The position numbers were made by a program, and so were the translations under genes. Of a DNA stretch of 64,000 nt, positions 1-8,515 are shown piece after piece (the stretch's first letter is position 1; every line of letters begins with the position of its first letter). This DNA comes from Candidatus Rubrimentiphilum sp. (GTDB lineage: Bacteria; Vulcanimicrobiota; Vulcanimicrobiia; Vulcanimicrobiales; Vulcanimicrobiaceae), in NCBI GenBank assembly GCA_035710515.1, contig DASTDE010000002.1, positions 124,001-188,000 on the forward strand, read 5' to 3'. The notes under the pieces are model-generated. The model saw nothing but the letters and a program-made list of their open reading frames with translations, was not told the origin of the DNA and made no database searches.

Positions 1-1
1 G

Positions 2-607
2 AATGAGGGCGACCCACTCTTCTACGATAAAGACGGCTACGCTGAGTGTTCGCAGACGATGCTCTATTACATCGGCGGGTTACTGACGCACATCGATTCG
101 CTGATGGCCTTTTGCGCACCGACGACCAACTCGTATAAACGGTTGGTGCCGCACTACGAAGCGCCGGTCAACGTGGCTTTCTCGGCGCGCAATCGCTCGG
201 CCGCGATTCGCATTCCGATGTTCTTCCAAGGTAACCCCAAAGCCAAGCGTCTCGAGTTCCGCCCGCCCGATCCGACCGCGAATCCGTACCTCGCGTTCTC
301 CGCACTCCTCTGCGCTGGACTCGACGGCATCAAACGGAAGATCGATCCGGTTGCGGCCGGCTTCGGACCGCTCGAGGAAAACATCTACGACCTGCCGCCG
401 GAGAAAGCCGCAAAGATCCGCTCGGTTCCGGGTTCGCTGCGCCAGTCGCTCGATGCGCTGCGCGACGATCATGCATATCTGACGGAAAACGGCGTCTTTA
501 CCGACGACTTCATCGACCTGTGGATCGCCTACAAAACGGAACGCGAGCTCAAACCGGTGGAGATCCGGCCGCATCCGTACGAGTTCTACCTCTACTACGA
601 CGCGTAG
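2..607 (+). CDS. glnA: Glutamine synthetase type I, C-terminal part (5' end outside window)
   Basis: This is the C-terminal ~200 residues of type I glutamine synthetase, which makes glutamine from glutamate, ammonia and ATP in the cytoplasm. The frame is open from base 2, so the gene starts upstream of the window. Visible family motifs are the substrate-binding stretch [11 protein letters not shown] and [18 protein letters not shown], typical of the catalytic barrel. [10 protein letters not shown] matches the adenylylation loop (NLYDLP) with its tyrosine present, so the enzyme is probably of the GSI-beta kind that can be switched off by adenylylation; that regulation is inferred from the motif only. 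A strong hairpin follows directly after the stop. Confidence 0.95.
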   Translation, partial: NEGDPLFYDKDGYAECSQTMLYYIGGLLTHIDSLMAFCAPTTNSYKRLVPHYEAPVNVAFSARNRSAAIRIPMFFQGNPKAKRLEFRPPDPTANPYLAFSALLCAGLDGIKRKIDPVAAGFGPLEENIYDLPPEKAAKIRSVPGSLRQSLDALRDDHAYLTENGVFTDDFIDLWIAYKTERELKPVEIRPHPYEFYLYYDA

Positions 608-615
608 CGTTTGAC

Positions 616-662
616 GGTCTCGTCCCCAACCGCGGGTATGGTTAGCGGTTGGGGCCGAGACC
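616..662 (+). terminator. Long hairpin after glnA, probable transcription end or RNA-processing stem
   Basis: A 17-bp inverted repeat (616-632 with 646-662) has a single mismatch and a 13-nt loop. It lies nine bases after the glnA stop. No run of T follows, so it is not a textbook intrinsic terminator; it could be a Rho-assisted end or a 3'-stabilising stem. A TTGACT hexamer at 671-676 could be the -35 of a promoter for the next gene, but I see no convincing -10. Confidence 0.55.
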
Positions 663-717
663 ATCTTCACTTGACTTGAGATAGGCAAACCTCAAAGGGG
701 CTGCGAAGCGAGCTGCC

Positions 718-2070
718 ATGCAGACGCGGTCGCTTGCGGCCATTTTCAAAAGCTATGACGTCCGCGGAATCTATCCCGACGAACTCAACGATGATTTAGC
801 CTATCAAATCGGGCGCTGCTTCGTGCCGCTGCTCAACGCGAAGAACGTGGCAGTCGGACGCGACATGCGGGAATCGGGCGAACATCTTTTCGAGGCGTTT
901 GCCCGGGGAGCGACCGAAGCGGGCGGCAACGTCATGGATGTCGGCCGGGTTTCGACCGATGCGCTGTACTTCGCGGTCGGCAAGTACAAGCTGGATGGCG
1001 GCGTGATGATCACCGCATCGCATAATCCCGCCAACTACAACGGCATGAAGTTTACACGCGATCAGGCGCAGGCTATTTCGTTAGATACCGGCCTCGCTCA
1101 AATTCGCGACCAGATCGCCTCAGCGAATCTTCCGCCAAAGACGACGGGCACGCCGGGGCAGGTTACGCAAAAGTTTATCTTAGATGAATTTGCGGCACAT
1201 TGCCTCTCATTCATCGAACCGAAGAAGATCAAGCCGTTCAAGATAGCGATCGATGCCGGCAACGGCATGGCCGGCGAAACCATTCCGCACGTCTTCAAAC
1301 ATTTGCCCTGCGAGGTGGTGCCGCTCTACTTTGAGCTCGACGGCAGTTTTCCGAACCATCCGGCCAGCCCGATCGAACCCGAAAATATGATCGACCTGCA
1401 GGCCGCCGTGCGCAAGCATAAATGCGACCTGGGCGTGGCATTCGATGGCGACGCCGACCGTATGTTCATCGTCGACGAAAAGGCCGGCTTGATCGACGGA
1501 AGCACGGTGACCGCGCTGGTCGCCCTCAACACTCTCAAGCGCCGCCCCGGCAGCAAGATTCTTTACAACCTTATCTGCAGCCGAAGCGTACCTGAATTGA
1601 TAAAGAAAAACGGCGGCATCCCGGTCCGGTCACAGGTGGGGCACTCGCTTATCAAGCAGCGCATGCGCAGCGAGGACATTATTTTTGGAGGAGAACACAG
1701 CGGCCACTTCTACTTCCGCGATAACTGGTACGCCGATTCGGGAATGATCGCCCTGATGGAATGCCTCGAACTCTTCAGCGAAACCGATAAGCCGGTCAGC
1801 GAGTTCATCACGCCTATCGACACGCGCTTCCGCTCGGGGGAAATCAACACGACCGTCAAAGACGTGCAGGCGAAGATGCGCGAGATCGAAGAGCATTACA
1901 AAGGCGCCGACGTCGACCATTTGGATGGCGTGACCATTTCCTATCCGGACTGGTGGCTGAATGTACGGCCTTCAAATACCGAGCCGCTTTTGCGTTTGAA
2001 CGTTGAGGGCGACACGCGCGAACTTATGGAACGGCATCGCGACGAGGCGCTGGCGGTGATTCGCTCATGA
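718..2070 (+). CDS. manB: Phosphomannomutase/phosphoglucomutase
   Basis: A 450-residue alpha-D-phosphohexomutase that interconverts hexose 6- and 1-phosphates, feeding nucleotide-sugar synthesis. The active-site phosphoserine is in TASHNPANYNGMKF (Ser about 101). The Mg loop is DGDADRMF (about 243-250), the sugar-binding loop GGEHSGH lies near 324, and the phosphate-binding RPSNTEPLLR near 418, so all four domains are complete. The length equals that of bacterial PMM/PGM. It overlaps nagA by 4 bases (ATGA), so the two are probably co-transcribed. The mannose-6-phosphate isomerase at 59957 could supply the same pathway. Which hexose is preferred cannot be told from sequence. Confidence 0.93.
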   Translation: MQTRSLAAIFKSYDVRGIYPDELNDDLAYQIGRCFVPLLNAKNVAVGRDMRESGEHLFEAFARGATEAGGNVMDVGRVSTDALYFAVGKYKLDGGVMITASHNPANYNGMKFTRDQAQAISLDTGLAQIRDQIASANLPPKTTGTPGQVTQKFILDEFAAHCLSFIEPKKIKPFKIAIDAGNGMAGETIPHVFKHLPCEVVPLYFELDGSFPNHPASPIEPENMIDLQAAVRKHKCDLGVAFDGDADRMFIVDEKAGLIDGSTVTALVALNTLKRRPGSKILYNLICSRSVPELIKKNGGIPVRSQVGHSLIKQRMRSEDIIFGGEHSGHFYFRDNWYADSGMIALMECLELFSETDKPVSEFITPIDTRFRSGEINTTVKDVQAKMREIEEHYKGADVDHLDGVTISYPDWWLNVRPSNTEPLLRLNVEGDTRELMERHRDEALAVIRS

Positions 2071-3230
2071 ACCGTTTCGTCATCGGCCCGGCTTCGATAG
2101 CTTTAGGCGACGGTTCGTCGGCCGAAGGACGCATCGCGATTGAAAACGGGCGCATCGCCGAGCTACTCCCGAGCGATGGCCCGGCCGATCATCCTTTGCC
2201 GGCGGGAACGCATATCGCGCCCGGATTAATCGACATTCACACCAACGGTGCGGGCGAGTTTCTTTTCAATCGCGATCAAGGCTACGCCGTCCCGGTGGCG
2301 GCGGTCGACTATGCGCGCCAGGGCGTTACCGGTTTTGTGGCCGGCATCATGACGGCGCCGTGGGAATCGATGCTGCATGCCGCCGGCGAAGTCGTCGAAG
2401 CCGCGCACCAGCTCGAGGAAGACTCGCCGCGCGGCGCGCGCTGCTTGGGTATTCACTTCGAGGGGCCGTTCATCAATCCGAAATTCCGGCGCGTTCATCA
2501 ACAGCAGTGGATCGTTCCCGCGACACGCGAACGCACGCGCGCATTAGTCGACGCGTGCCGGGGCGCGTGTTTGATGGTGACGATGGCGCCGGAAGTGGAC
2601 GGCGTCTCTGACGCAGCACGATATTTCCTGGAGCACGGCATCGTCTGTTCGGCAGGCCATACCGCCGCGCGATACCGCGAAGGAATGCTCGCGATCGGGC
2701 TGGGGTTCCGCTCGCTCACGCACGCATTTAATGCGATGCCGCCGCTCGACCATCGCGATCCCTCGATTCTGGCGGCATTCATCCAGGACGGCAGGACGAC
2801 TGTTCAGGTCATCTGCGACGGCATTCACGTCGCGCCCGTTATGGTCGATCTTCTGCGCCGTACGGTGCACGAGCGGCTGATTTTGGCAACGGACAACATG
2901 CCCTCAGCCGGCCCCGGCTATCACATCTCGGGCGGCGTCATGCGCGCTGAGGACGGAACGATTGCGGGCAGCGCGATTCGCATGGATGAAGCGGTTCGCA
3001 ATTACATGAGCTACACGGAATTGCCGTTCGCCAAAGCAGTCGTCGCTGCGACACACACGCCCGCAAAACTCCTGTCACTCGACCGTGAAATGGGACGCAT
3101 TGCGCCCGGCGCACGTGCGGATCTTTCGTTCTGGGATAGCAAGCACAACGTCATCGGTACGATGGTCGGCGGCGTTACCGTTTTCGGCGAGATGTTCACG
3201 CCCGCCGCCGCTCAAGCCGTGTCATCCTGA
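2067..3230 (+). CDS. nagA: N-acetylglucosamine-6-phosphate deacetylase
   Basis: This 387-residue amidohydrolase-family enzyme removes the acetyl group from GlcNAc-6-phosphate in amino-sugar and cell-wall recycling. The N-terminal metal segment reads DIHTNGAGEF. The other family motifs follow in order: HFEGPFINP (Glu ligand), SAGHTAA (His ligand), LTHAFNAMPPLDHR, CDGIHVAP and the catalytic Asp in ATDNMPSAG. HxN instead of HxH is as in E. coli NagA and is not a defect. It is coupled to the mutase by a 4-base overlap. The last codons (V-S-S-stop) lie in a dispersed repeat that begins at 3219, so the original C-terminus may have been different. Confidence 0.92.
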   Translation: MNRFVIGPASIALGDGSSAEGRIAIENGRIAELLPSDGPADHPLPAGTHIAPGLIDIHTNGAGEFLFNRDQGYAVPVAAVDYARQGVTGFVAGIMTAPWESMLHAAGEVVEAAHQLEEDSPRGARCLGIHFEGPFINPKFRRVHQQQWIVPATRERTRALVDACRGACLMVTMAPEVDGVSDAARYFLEHGIVCSAGHTAARYREGMLAIGLGFRSLTHAFNAMPPLDHRDPSILAAFIQDGRTTVQVICDGIHVAPVMVDLLRRTVHERLILATDNMPSAGPGYHISGGVMRAEDGTIAGSAIRMDEAVRNYMSYTELPFAKAVVAATHTPAKLLSLDREMGRIAPGARADLSFWDSKHNVIGTMVGGVTVFGEMFTPAAAQAVSS

Positions 3231-3327
3231 GCGGTGTTCGCGTAGCGAACGCGCAGCAGTGTCATCCTGAGCGGCGTTCGCGAAGCGAACGCCCAGTCGA
3301 AGGGCCCCTGAGCCTGGCGAAGGGCCA
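3219..3327. repeat. Dispersed palindromic repeat, about three tandem units
   Basis: Two units begin TGTCATCCTGAGCGG and each carries a perfect-looking palindrome around GTTCGCG[TA]AGCGAAC (3237-3251 and 3277-3291). A third, diverged part reads AGGGCCCCTGAGCCTGGCGA. The first unit overlaps the nagA stop codon (TGA 3228-3230). It is the same family as the copies at 9431, 17778, 28908, 29676, 35952, 46761, 50295, 50848, 51660, 56176 and 62952. Confidence 0.85.
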
Positions 3328-3330
3328 AAC

Positions 3331-4062
3331 CTACCGTCGTGCACTTGGCCATACCGATGCGTCGGCAAGCGTCGGAAACATCCAGCTCCCATCGTATAGA
3401 TTTAAGAGCCACCATTCTCCGCTAAAATAAAATAGCTTCGCCGTTATCGCGTTGTGCGTCGGTGCCAATACCACACTGTGCGACCGAATGAACCCGTCGT
3501 CGGCCCAACTCGCCGGCTCGCTAGGCTTCCACGAAAAGGCTATGCGGTACAAGTGCCCTCGCCGTATGCGTTCATTTTTCGTTGGCAGTATCGGCTCGAC
3601 CCATAGAATTCGCTTGGGCACGATCGTCGAATAACAAAAATAGGGGAGGTTGCCGTGATTATCGTTGTAGCTATTCGTTGCATAGAAATATGGGATGGAG
3701 TTCCATGTCAGATAGTAGTCGAACCCAGCAGCCCTGGGTGTTCGCACCAACATGCCGGCCTGCACCAAGTGATTTAAGACATTATAGACAGCGAGAGCCT
3801 CCGGCTTATTCAGGTCACTTTTCTCGATTCTGCCTCGCCAAATAGCATCGAGAAACTCGACATACGTCGCCAATGTTGCGGTGTAACCGGGATAGTACGT
3901 GGCGCCGGTCTTAACCGGCGCCCATCCCAACGGGACGCACTCATGATATTGGTACTTCAGACGATCGGATAGCTGCTCCAGAAGGGCCTGATTCGGAATT
4001 GAAGGCTTGGGCGCACACGCACTCAGCAAGACGGCGAAAAGCGCAACGGACCCGATCTTCAC
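3331..4062 (-). CDS. Hypothetical lipoprotein
   Basis: 243 residues with an N-terminal signal ending in the lipobox LLSACAP, so it should be exported and lipid-anchored. The mature part is rich in Tyr and Trp (YYPGYTATLATYV, YYLTWNSIPYFYATNSY, WWLLNLYDGSWMF) and has only scattered Cys. I recognise no family. It runs convergent to nagA with only the repeat between them, and divergent from the TetR gene, whose operator lies just upstream (4104-4131). Some control by that repressor is therefore possible but not shown. Confidence 0.75.
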   Translation of the reverse strand: MKIGSVALFAVLLSACAPKPSIPNQALLEQLSDRLKYQYHECVPLGWAPVKTGATYYPGYTATLATYVEFLDAIWRGRIEKSDLNKPEALAVYNVLNHLVQAGMLVRTPRAAGFDYYLTWNSIPYFYATNSYNDNHGNLPYFCYSTIVPKRILWVEPILPTKNERIRRGHLYRIAFSWKPSEPASWADDGFIRSHSVVLAPTHNAITAKLFYFSGEWWLLNLYDGSWMFPTLADASVWPSARR

Positions 4063-4103
4063 AACAGGACACTTCCGAGCCGTGGCCGCAATCGCCGCTT
4101 ACC

Positions 4104-4138
4104 CATACTTGAAACGACTGTTTCAAGTATGATATTCT
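4104..4138 (+). promoter_or_regulatory. TetR-type operator with overlapping promoter
   Basis: Perfect inverted repeat CATACTTGAAAC-GACT-GTTTCAAGTATG (4104-4131, 12-bp arms, 4-base spacer). A -35-like TTGAAA (4109-4114) lies within the left arm, and a -10-like TATTCT (4133-4138) is 18 bases further on. The GTG start of the repressor (4145) is only 7 bases after this -10, so the transcript may be leaderless. A symmetric site over the promoter is the usual arrangement for TetR autorepression. Confidence 0.75.
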
Positions 4139-4144
4139 GGGCGG

Positions 4145-4747
4145 GTGACCCGGACCGCGGACCCCGAGCGCCCTAGCGAACTGCTCGAGAAGATCATCGA
4201 GTACGTCCTTGAACACGGGCTGACCGGCCTGTCGCTGCGGCCATTGGCTAAAGCAATCGGGTCGAGCCCGCGCGTTTTGCTCTATTATTTTGGCTCCAAA
4301 GAATCGCTAGTAGCACAGATTTTCGCGCACATCAGGAAGCAGCAGCACGCCGCCGTCGCGCGACTTAACGAGCAAACGTACGTGCATCCGACCGATGCCT
4401 GCCGCGCCGGATGGACGATGATGAGCTCAAAGCAATTCTTGCCGCTCTACATGCTCTTCTTCGAAACGTACGCCTATGCGCTGCGCAATCGCAAAGATCA
4501 CGGCCCGTTTCTACGGCACGCGATCGAGGACTGGCTAGAATTCATCGAAGCGCCCGCGCTTGAGGCCGGCGCTGATGCGCAACAAGCGCGCCGCTACGCG
4601 ACGATTGTCCTTGCCGGCTTTCGCGGCTTCATCATGGATTTGTGCGCCACCGGGGACCGTGAGCGCGTCGACTCAGCGGTGAGCGAGTGGCTGGAAACAT
4701 TGCACTATCATCTTCCGAGGAAGAAACGCCATGCAGCCACAGCCTGA
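4145..4747 (+). CDS. TetR/AcrR-family transcriptional repressor
   Basis: A 200-residue TetR-type regulator. The N-terminal helix-turn-helix is seen in LSLRPLAKAIGSSPRVLLYYFGSKESLVAQIF (roughly residues 30-60); the family signature is a tandem of alpha-helices ending in YYFGSKE. The C-terminal ligand domain is not specific enough to predict an inducer. Start is GTG at 4145 without a Shine-Dalgarno, consistent with a leaderless message from the promoter at 4109-4138. It overlaps the MFS pump gene by 17 bases, so repressor and pump form one unit, as in many drug-efflux modules. Confidence 0.9.
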   Translation: MTRTADPERPSELLEKIIEYVLEHGLTGLSLRPLAKAIGSSPRVLLYYFGSKESLVAQIFAHIRKQQHAAVARLNEQTYVHPTDACRAGWTMMSSKQFLPLYMLFFETYAYALRNRKDHGPFLRHAIEDWLEFIEAPALEAGADAQQARRYATIVLAGFRGFIMDLCATGDRERVDSAVSEWLETLHYHLPRKKRHAATA

Positions 4748-6002
4748 AATTCGAAAAAATGCGCTAACGTTTGTACTCATCTCGGTCCTGCTGGACATGA
4801 TGGCGTTAGGCGTGATCGTGCCTGTTCTCACGCCGCTGATCAAGAGCTTTACGCACACGAACGTCAGCGCGACCGAGTGGATCGGCATCTTCTCCACGAT
4901 CTTCGCCTTGATGCAATTTATCTTTTCGCCGTTGCTGGGCGTGCTCTCCGACCGGTTCGGCCGGCGTCCGATCATTTTGCTATCCAACCTCGGACTGGGC
5001 TTGGACTACATCATCATGGCAATCGCCCCGAGCGTTGGCTGGCTGCTGGTCGGGCGCGTGATCTCCGGCGTCAGTTCGTCAAATATTTCGGTCGTCTACG
5101 CCTACATCACCGACGTGACGCCGCCCGAAAAGCGCGCCGCCGGATTCGGCATGATTGGGGCAGCGTTCGGGATCGGATTCGTCCTCGGCCCCACGGTGGG
5201 CGGCTTGCTGTCGGCGCACGGGGATCTGCGGCTTCCATTTTGGGTGAGCGCGGGTTTAAGCTTGCTCAACTTTCTCTACGGATACTTCGTACTGCCTGAG
5301 TCGTTGCCGGAAAACTTGCGCAACCGCTTTGAACTAAAACGCGCGAACCCGCTCGCGGCGCTAAAACTCTTGCGTTCTCACGGTGAGCTCTTCGGCATTT
5401 CGATAGCGTATTTTCTTGCGATGGTCGCGCACGATGCGCTCCCGACCATCTGGGCGATTTACGGGATCACGCGCTATCATTGGGACTCCAGGACGATTGG
5501 ATTGTCCGTTGCGATGGTCGGACTCTGCCAAATCGTCGTTTCCGCAAAATTTGTCGGGCCGGCAGTGAAATGGCTGGGAGACCGGTACGCGATGGTAGCG
5601 GGATATGCATTTGGAGCCGTCGCCTACATCATTTGGGGGACGGCTCCGTCGAGCGGCTACTTTTACGCCGGCATTCCCATTCTCGCGCTTTGGGCCATCG
5701 CGACGCCGGGACTCCAAGCGATTGCGGCGCGACACGTGACGGCATCCGAACAAGGCGAGTTGCAAGGTGCGCTTGGCAGCATTCGCGGCATTGCGACCAT
5801 CGTCGGTTCCAGCCTTTTCCCGATAACGTTCTATCTGTTCATCGGCAGTCTCGCATCATTGCACGTCATCGGTGCGGCGTGGTATCTCGGGGGTCTCCTT
5901 CTCATCGGCACATGCGCCATCGGATGGTACGCGACGCGCGGCGAGCCGGAGCTGCATGCGGTTTTGCAAACGCAGCCCGCACTGGAAGAAGTCGAATTCT
6001 AA
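4731..6002 (+). CDS. MFS efflux transporter, TetA/TCR-like
   Basis: A 423-residue major facilitator with about 12 hydrophobic segments. After TM1 (LLDMMALGVIVPVLTPLI) comes the MFS motif A, DRFGRRPIILLSN, between TM2 and TM3. A second half-motif around FVGPAVKWLGDRYAMVAGYAFG follows at mid-protein. The D-x2-G-x-G-x2-P start and DRFGRRP are typical of TetA-type drug:H+ antiporters. The TetR repressor is immediately upstream, overlapping, so the pump is probably induced by its own substrate, which is unknown. It ends convergent with livF with a 4-base overlap. Confidence 0.88.
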   Translation: MQPQPEIRKNALTFVLISVLLDMMALGVIVPVLTPLIKSFTHTNVSATEWIGIFSTIFALMQFIFSPLLGVLSDRFGRRPIILLSNLGLGLDYIIMAIAPSVGWLLVGRVISGVSSSNISVVYAYITDVTPPEKRAAGFGMIGAAFGIGFVLGPTVGGLLSAHGDLRLPFWVSAGLSLLNFLYGYFVLPESLPENLRNRFELKRANPLAALKLLRSHGELFGISIAYFLAMVAHDALPTIWAIYGITRYHWDSRTIGLSVAMVGLCQIVVSAKFVGPAVKWLGDRYAMVAGYAFGAVAYIIWGTAPSSGYFYAGIPILALWAIATPGLQAIAARHVTASEQGELQGALGSIRGIATIVGSSLFPITFYLFIGSLASLHVIGAAWYLGGLLLIGTCAIGWYATRGEPELHAVLQTQPALEEVEF

Positions 6003-6715
6003 ACCTGGGCCGCTCCTAAGTACGCTTCGGCAACTGCGGGATTTTGTAACAACGCCGCGCCGCTGTCTTCGAACCGCATCGAGCCGGTTTCCAGCACATA
6101 GCCGCGGTTTGCGATCCGCAGCGCTTGTTGCGCATTTTGCTCGACCAGCAGAATCGTCGTGCCCCGTTTGTTGATGTCTCTGATGACGCCGAAGATCGTT
6201 TGAACGATGATTGGCGCCAGGCCTAACGACGGCTCATCGAGCATGAGCAGCCGCGGCGCACTCATAAGCGCCCGCCCAATCGCAAGCATCTGCTGCTCGC
6301 CGCCGGACAGGGTGCCCGCCGCCTGGTCGAGCCGCTCTTCCAGTCGAGGGAACGTAGCGAGGACGAATGCCAGCCGCTCCTCGATCTCACTTTTGGAGCG
6401 CACCGTGTACGCGCCAAGCGCAAGATTCTCGCTTACGGTCATGCGCGCAAAGACTCGCCTGCCCTCGGGCGCGTGCCCAAGGCCGAGCCGCACGATCTCG
6501 TCGGGCGAACGCTTGCGCAAATCTTTGCCGTCGAATGATATCGTGCCCGAATATGGCACGAGTCCTGAGATCGCGCGCAGCATCGTCGTTTTTCCGGCGC
6601 CGTTGGAGCCGAGGAGTGCGACTATTTCGCCTTCCTCGACGCGCAGCGAAACGTCGCGCAGCGCGCGGATTCCGCCATATGAGACGCTGAGGCCGGTAAC
6701 CTCGAGAAGTGTCAC
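5999..6715 (-). CDS. livF: Branched-chain amino-acid ABC transporter, ATP-binding protein LivF
   Basis: One of the two ATPases of a high-affinity branched-chain amino-acid importer. With the GTG start at 6715 the protein is 238 residues (MTLLEVTGLSVSYGG...), the usual LivF length. Walker A GSNGAGKTT, signature LSGGEQQM and Walker B LLMLDEPSLGLAP are complete, as is the family's LGHAPEGRRVF. The open frame runs on upstream to 7030, but that part is antisense-like composition over livG. The start overlaps the livG stop as GTGA, supporting translational coupling. Last gene of livKHMGF. Confidence 0.93.
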   Translation of the reverse strand: MTLLEVTGLSVSYGGIRALRDVSLRVEEGEIVALLGSNGAGKTTMLRAISGLVPYSGTISFDGKDLRKRSPDEIVRLGLGHAPEGRRVFARMTVSENLALGAYTVRSKSEIEERLAFVLATFPRLEERLDQAAGTLSGGEQQMLAIGRALMSAPRLLMLDEPSLGLAPIIVQTIFGVIRDINKRGTTILLVEQNAQQALRIANRGYVLETGSMRFEDSGAALLQNPAVAEAYLGAAQV

Positions 6716-7470
6716 GCCACGGCTGTTCCGAGATACGCGGCAATCACGCGAGGATCGTTGCGCACTTCTGCGGGCGTACCGTGCGCGATCCGTTCTCCGT
6801 GATCGAGAACAGTGATCTCCTCGCTCACGTTCATGACGAGCCCCATGTCGTGCTCGATTAGCAGAACGGTCACGCCACGCTCCCGGATCGCGTGCACCAG
6901 CTCGCTGAGCTCGTGCTTCTCCTTCGGGTTCATGCCGGCGGCGGGCTCGTCCAACAACAGGAGCTTCGGCCGGCTCGCCAGAGCGCGGGCAATTTCCAAT
7001 CGCCGTTGCGAGCCGTACGGCAAGTTGCACGCGTAGGTTTCAGAGACGCCTTCCAAACCGACGAACTGCAGCAGGCCGCGCGCTCGCTGTCTAGCTTCCC
7101 GTTCCTCGCGGCGCTGACGCGGAGTGTGGAGAAGCGAATCCCACAACTGCGCGTTGAGGTGCACGTCTTCGCCGGCCATTACGTTATCGATTGCCGCCAT
7201 GAAAGAAAAAAGCCGGATATTCTGAAAAGTGCGCGCGATGCCGGCGGCTGCAATCCGGTGAGTCGGCCAGCCATCGATTCGTTTGCCTTCAAAAAGAATC
7301 TCGCCCGAACTCGGCGGATATATTCCCGTGATCGTATTGAACAGCGTGGACTTGCCTGCGCCGTTCGGGCCAATGATCGCGGCGATCGCTCCGCCTTTCA
7401 CGAGCAAAGAGACGTCATCAACTGCAACCAGCTCGCCGAAGCGCTTGGAAATGCGCTCAAGCCGCAGCAT
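6712..7470 (-). CDS. livG: Branched-chain amino-acid ABC transporter, ATP-binding protein LivG
   Basis: 252 residues from ATG at 7470 (MLRLERISKRFG). Walker A GPNGAGKST, the LivG-specific FQNIRLFSFMAAIDNVMAG, a signature close to LPYGSQRRLEIARAL and Walker B LLLLDEPAAGMNP are all present. The second ATPase of the Liv importer; it works as a LivF-LivG dimer under the LivH-LivM channel. It overlaps livM by 14 bases and livF by 4. An upstream in-frame extension to 7713 is ignored because it lies over livM. Confidence 0.93.
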   Translation of the reverse strand: MLRLERISKRFGELVAVDDVSLLVKGGAIAAIIGPNGAGKSTLFNTITGIYPPSSGEILFEGKRIDGWPTHRIAAAGIARTFQNIRLFSFMAAIDNVMAGEDVHLNAQLWDSLLHTPRQRREEREARQRARGLLQFVGLEGVSETYACNLPYGSQRRLEIARALASRPKLLLLDEPAAGMNPKEKHELSELVHAIRERGVTVLLIEHDMGLVMNVSEEITVLDHGERIAHGTPAEVRNDPRVIAAYLGTAVA

Positions 7471-8515
7471 GATGCAGTTCCTCCTTGCGCTGACGGCTCG
7501 GCAACAGGCCTTCCGGTCTGAAGAGCATGATCGCCACCAAGATCGCCCCGTAAATGAAGAAATGGTAGTTGCCGAAATCCACGTGCAGGCCCACATTTGC
7601 AGCAATGACGTTCGCCTGGGGCAGCACAACGTTGTTGACGAGCACGAGCACCAGCGCACCCACGACGACTCCCGGCACATTGCCCATGCCTCCCAACACC
7701 AGCATCGACACAATCAGCACGCTGACTTGAAACTGGAACAGGTCCGGTGACACCAAGCTCAGCTTGGCGGCAAAGACGACGCCGGCTAGGCCGCTGAACG
7801 ATGCGCCAAGCGCGAACGCTGCGAGCTTCACGGCGGTGGTGTTGATTCCCATGTGCCGCGCGGCGAGCTCGTCCTCACGGATCGCCATCCACGCGCGTCC
7901 CAGCCGGCTGTCGCGCAGATTGTTCGCGAAGAGCAGCACGAGCGCAATCAAGCCAAGCACCACGTAATAGTACGGAATCGTATTCTGTCCGAACGACCGG
8001 CCGAAGAAAGACGGGAAATCCAACGCTCCAATGCCGTTCGGGCCGCCGGTATATTTCGTCAGGTTTTGAAAGATCTGCGGAACGATTTCACCGAAGCCGA
8101 GCGTGACAATCGCCAAATAGTCGCCGCGCAAGCGCAGCGTCGGCGCCCCCAAGATGATTCCGAAGAGCGCCGCAAATGCCGCGGCCAAGAACAGCAGCAG
8201 CCAAAACGGCAGATGCAAATTGAACTGTGGGCTGGCCATCATAGCGTACGTATACGCGCCAATTGCAAAGAACGCGGCGTAGCCGAGGTCCAGCAGACCG
8301 GCGTAGCCGACGACGATATTCAGGCCAAGCGCCAGAATCACGAAGATGCCGGCGTCGGCGAGCACATTGAAGGTTGCGTCATTGCGATCGAAGATCGGCG
8401 CGCACAAAAGAGCCACGCCGAGCGCAAAGTACAAGCCGCGCTTGGCGCGCAGGTTGCCGACGCGCTGCGCAGCGACGACAATCGCGATCGCGACCAAGAA
8501 ATAGACGTAAATCAT
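7457..8515 (-). CDS. livM: Branched-chain amino-acid ABC transporter permease LivM
   Basis: 352-residue inner-membrane permease with about 8-10 hydrophobic segments. Family motifs include DAGIFVILALGLNIVVGYAGLLDLGYAAFFAIGAY and the cytoplasmic coupling segment DSRLGRAWMAIREDELAARHMGIN. It forms the channel together with LivH. The ATGA junction at 8512-8515 couples it to livH; the C-terminal tail (RQRKEELHHAAA) overlaps the livG start. Confidence 0.93.
   Translation of the reverse strand: MIYVYFLVAIAIVVAAQRVGNLRAKRGLYFALGVALLCAPIFDRNDATFNVLADAGIFVILALGLNIVVGYAGLLDLGYAAFFAIGAYTYAMMASPQFNLHLPFWLLLFLAAAFAALFGIILGAPTLRLRGDYLAIVTLGFGEIVPQIFQNLTKYTGGPNGIGALDFPSFFGRSFGQNTIPYYYVVLGLIALVLLFANNLRDSRLGRAWMAIREDELAARHMGINTTAVKLAAFALGASFSGLAGVVFAAKLSLVSPDLFQFQVSVLIVSMLVLGGMGNVPGVVVGALVLVLVNNVVLPQANVIAANVGLHVDFGNYHFFIYGAILVAIMLFRPEGLLPSRQRKEELHHAAA

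Noticed and set aside
3219-3327. CRISPR-like array
   Set aside because: Units are palindromic, tightly spaced and lack unique 30-40-base spacers; no cas gene in the window.
6716-7030. N-terminal extension of livF
   Set aside because: Lies over livG in another frame; GTG 6715 gives normal LivF length and GTGA coupling.
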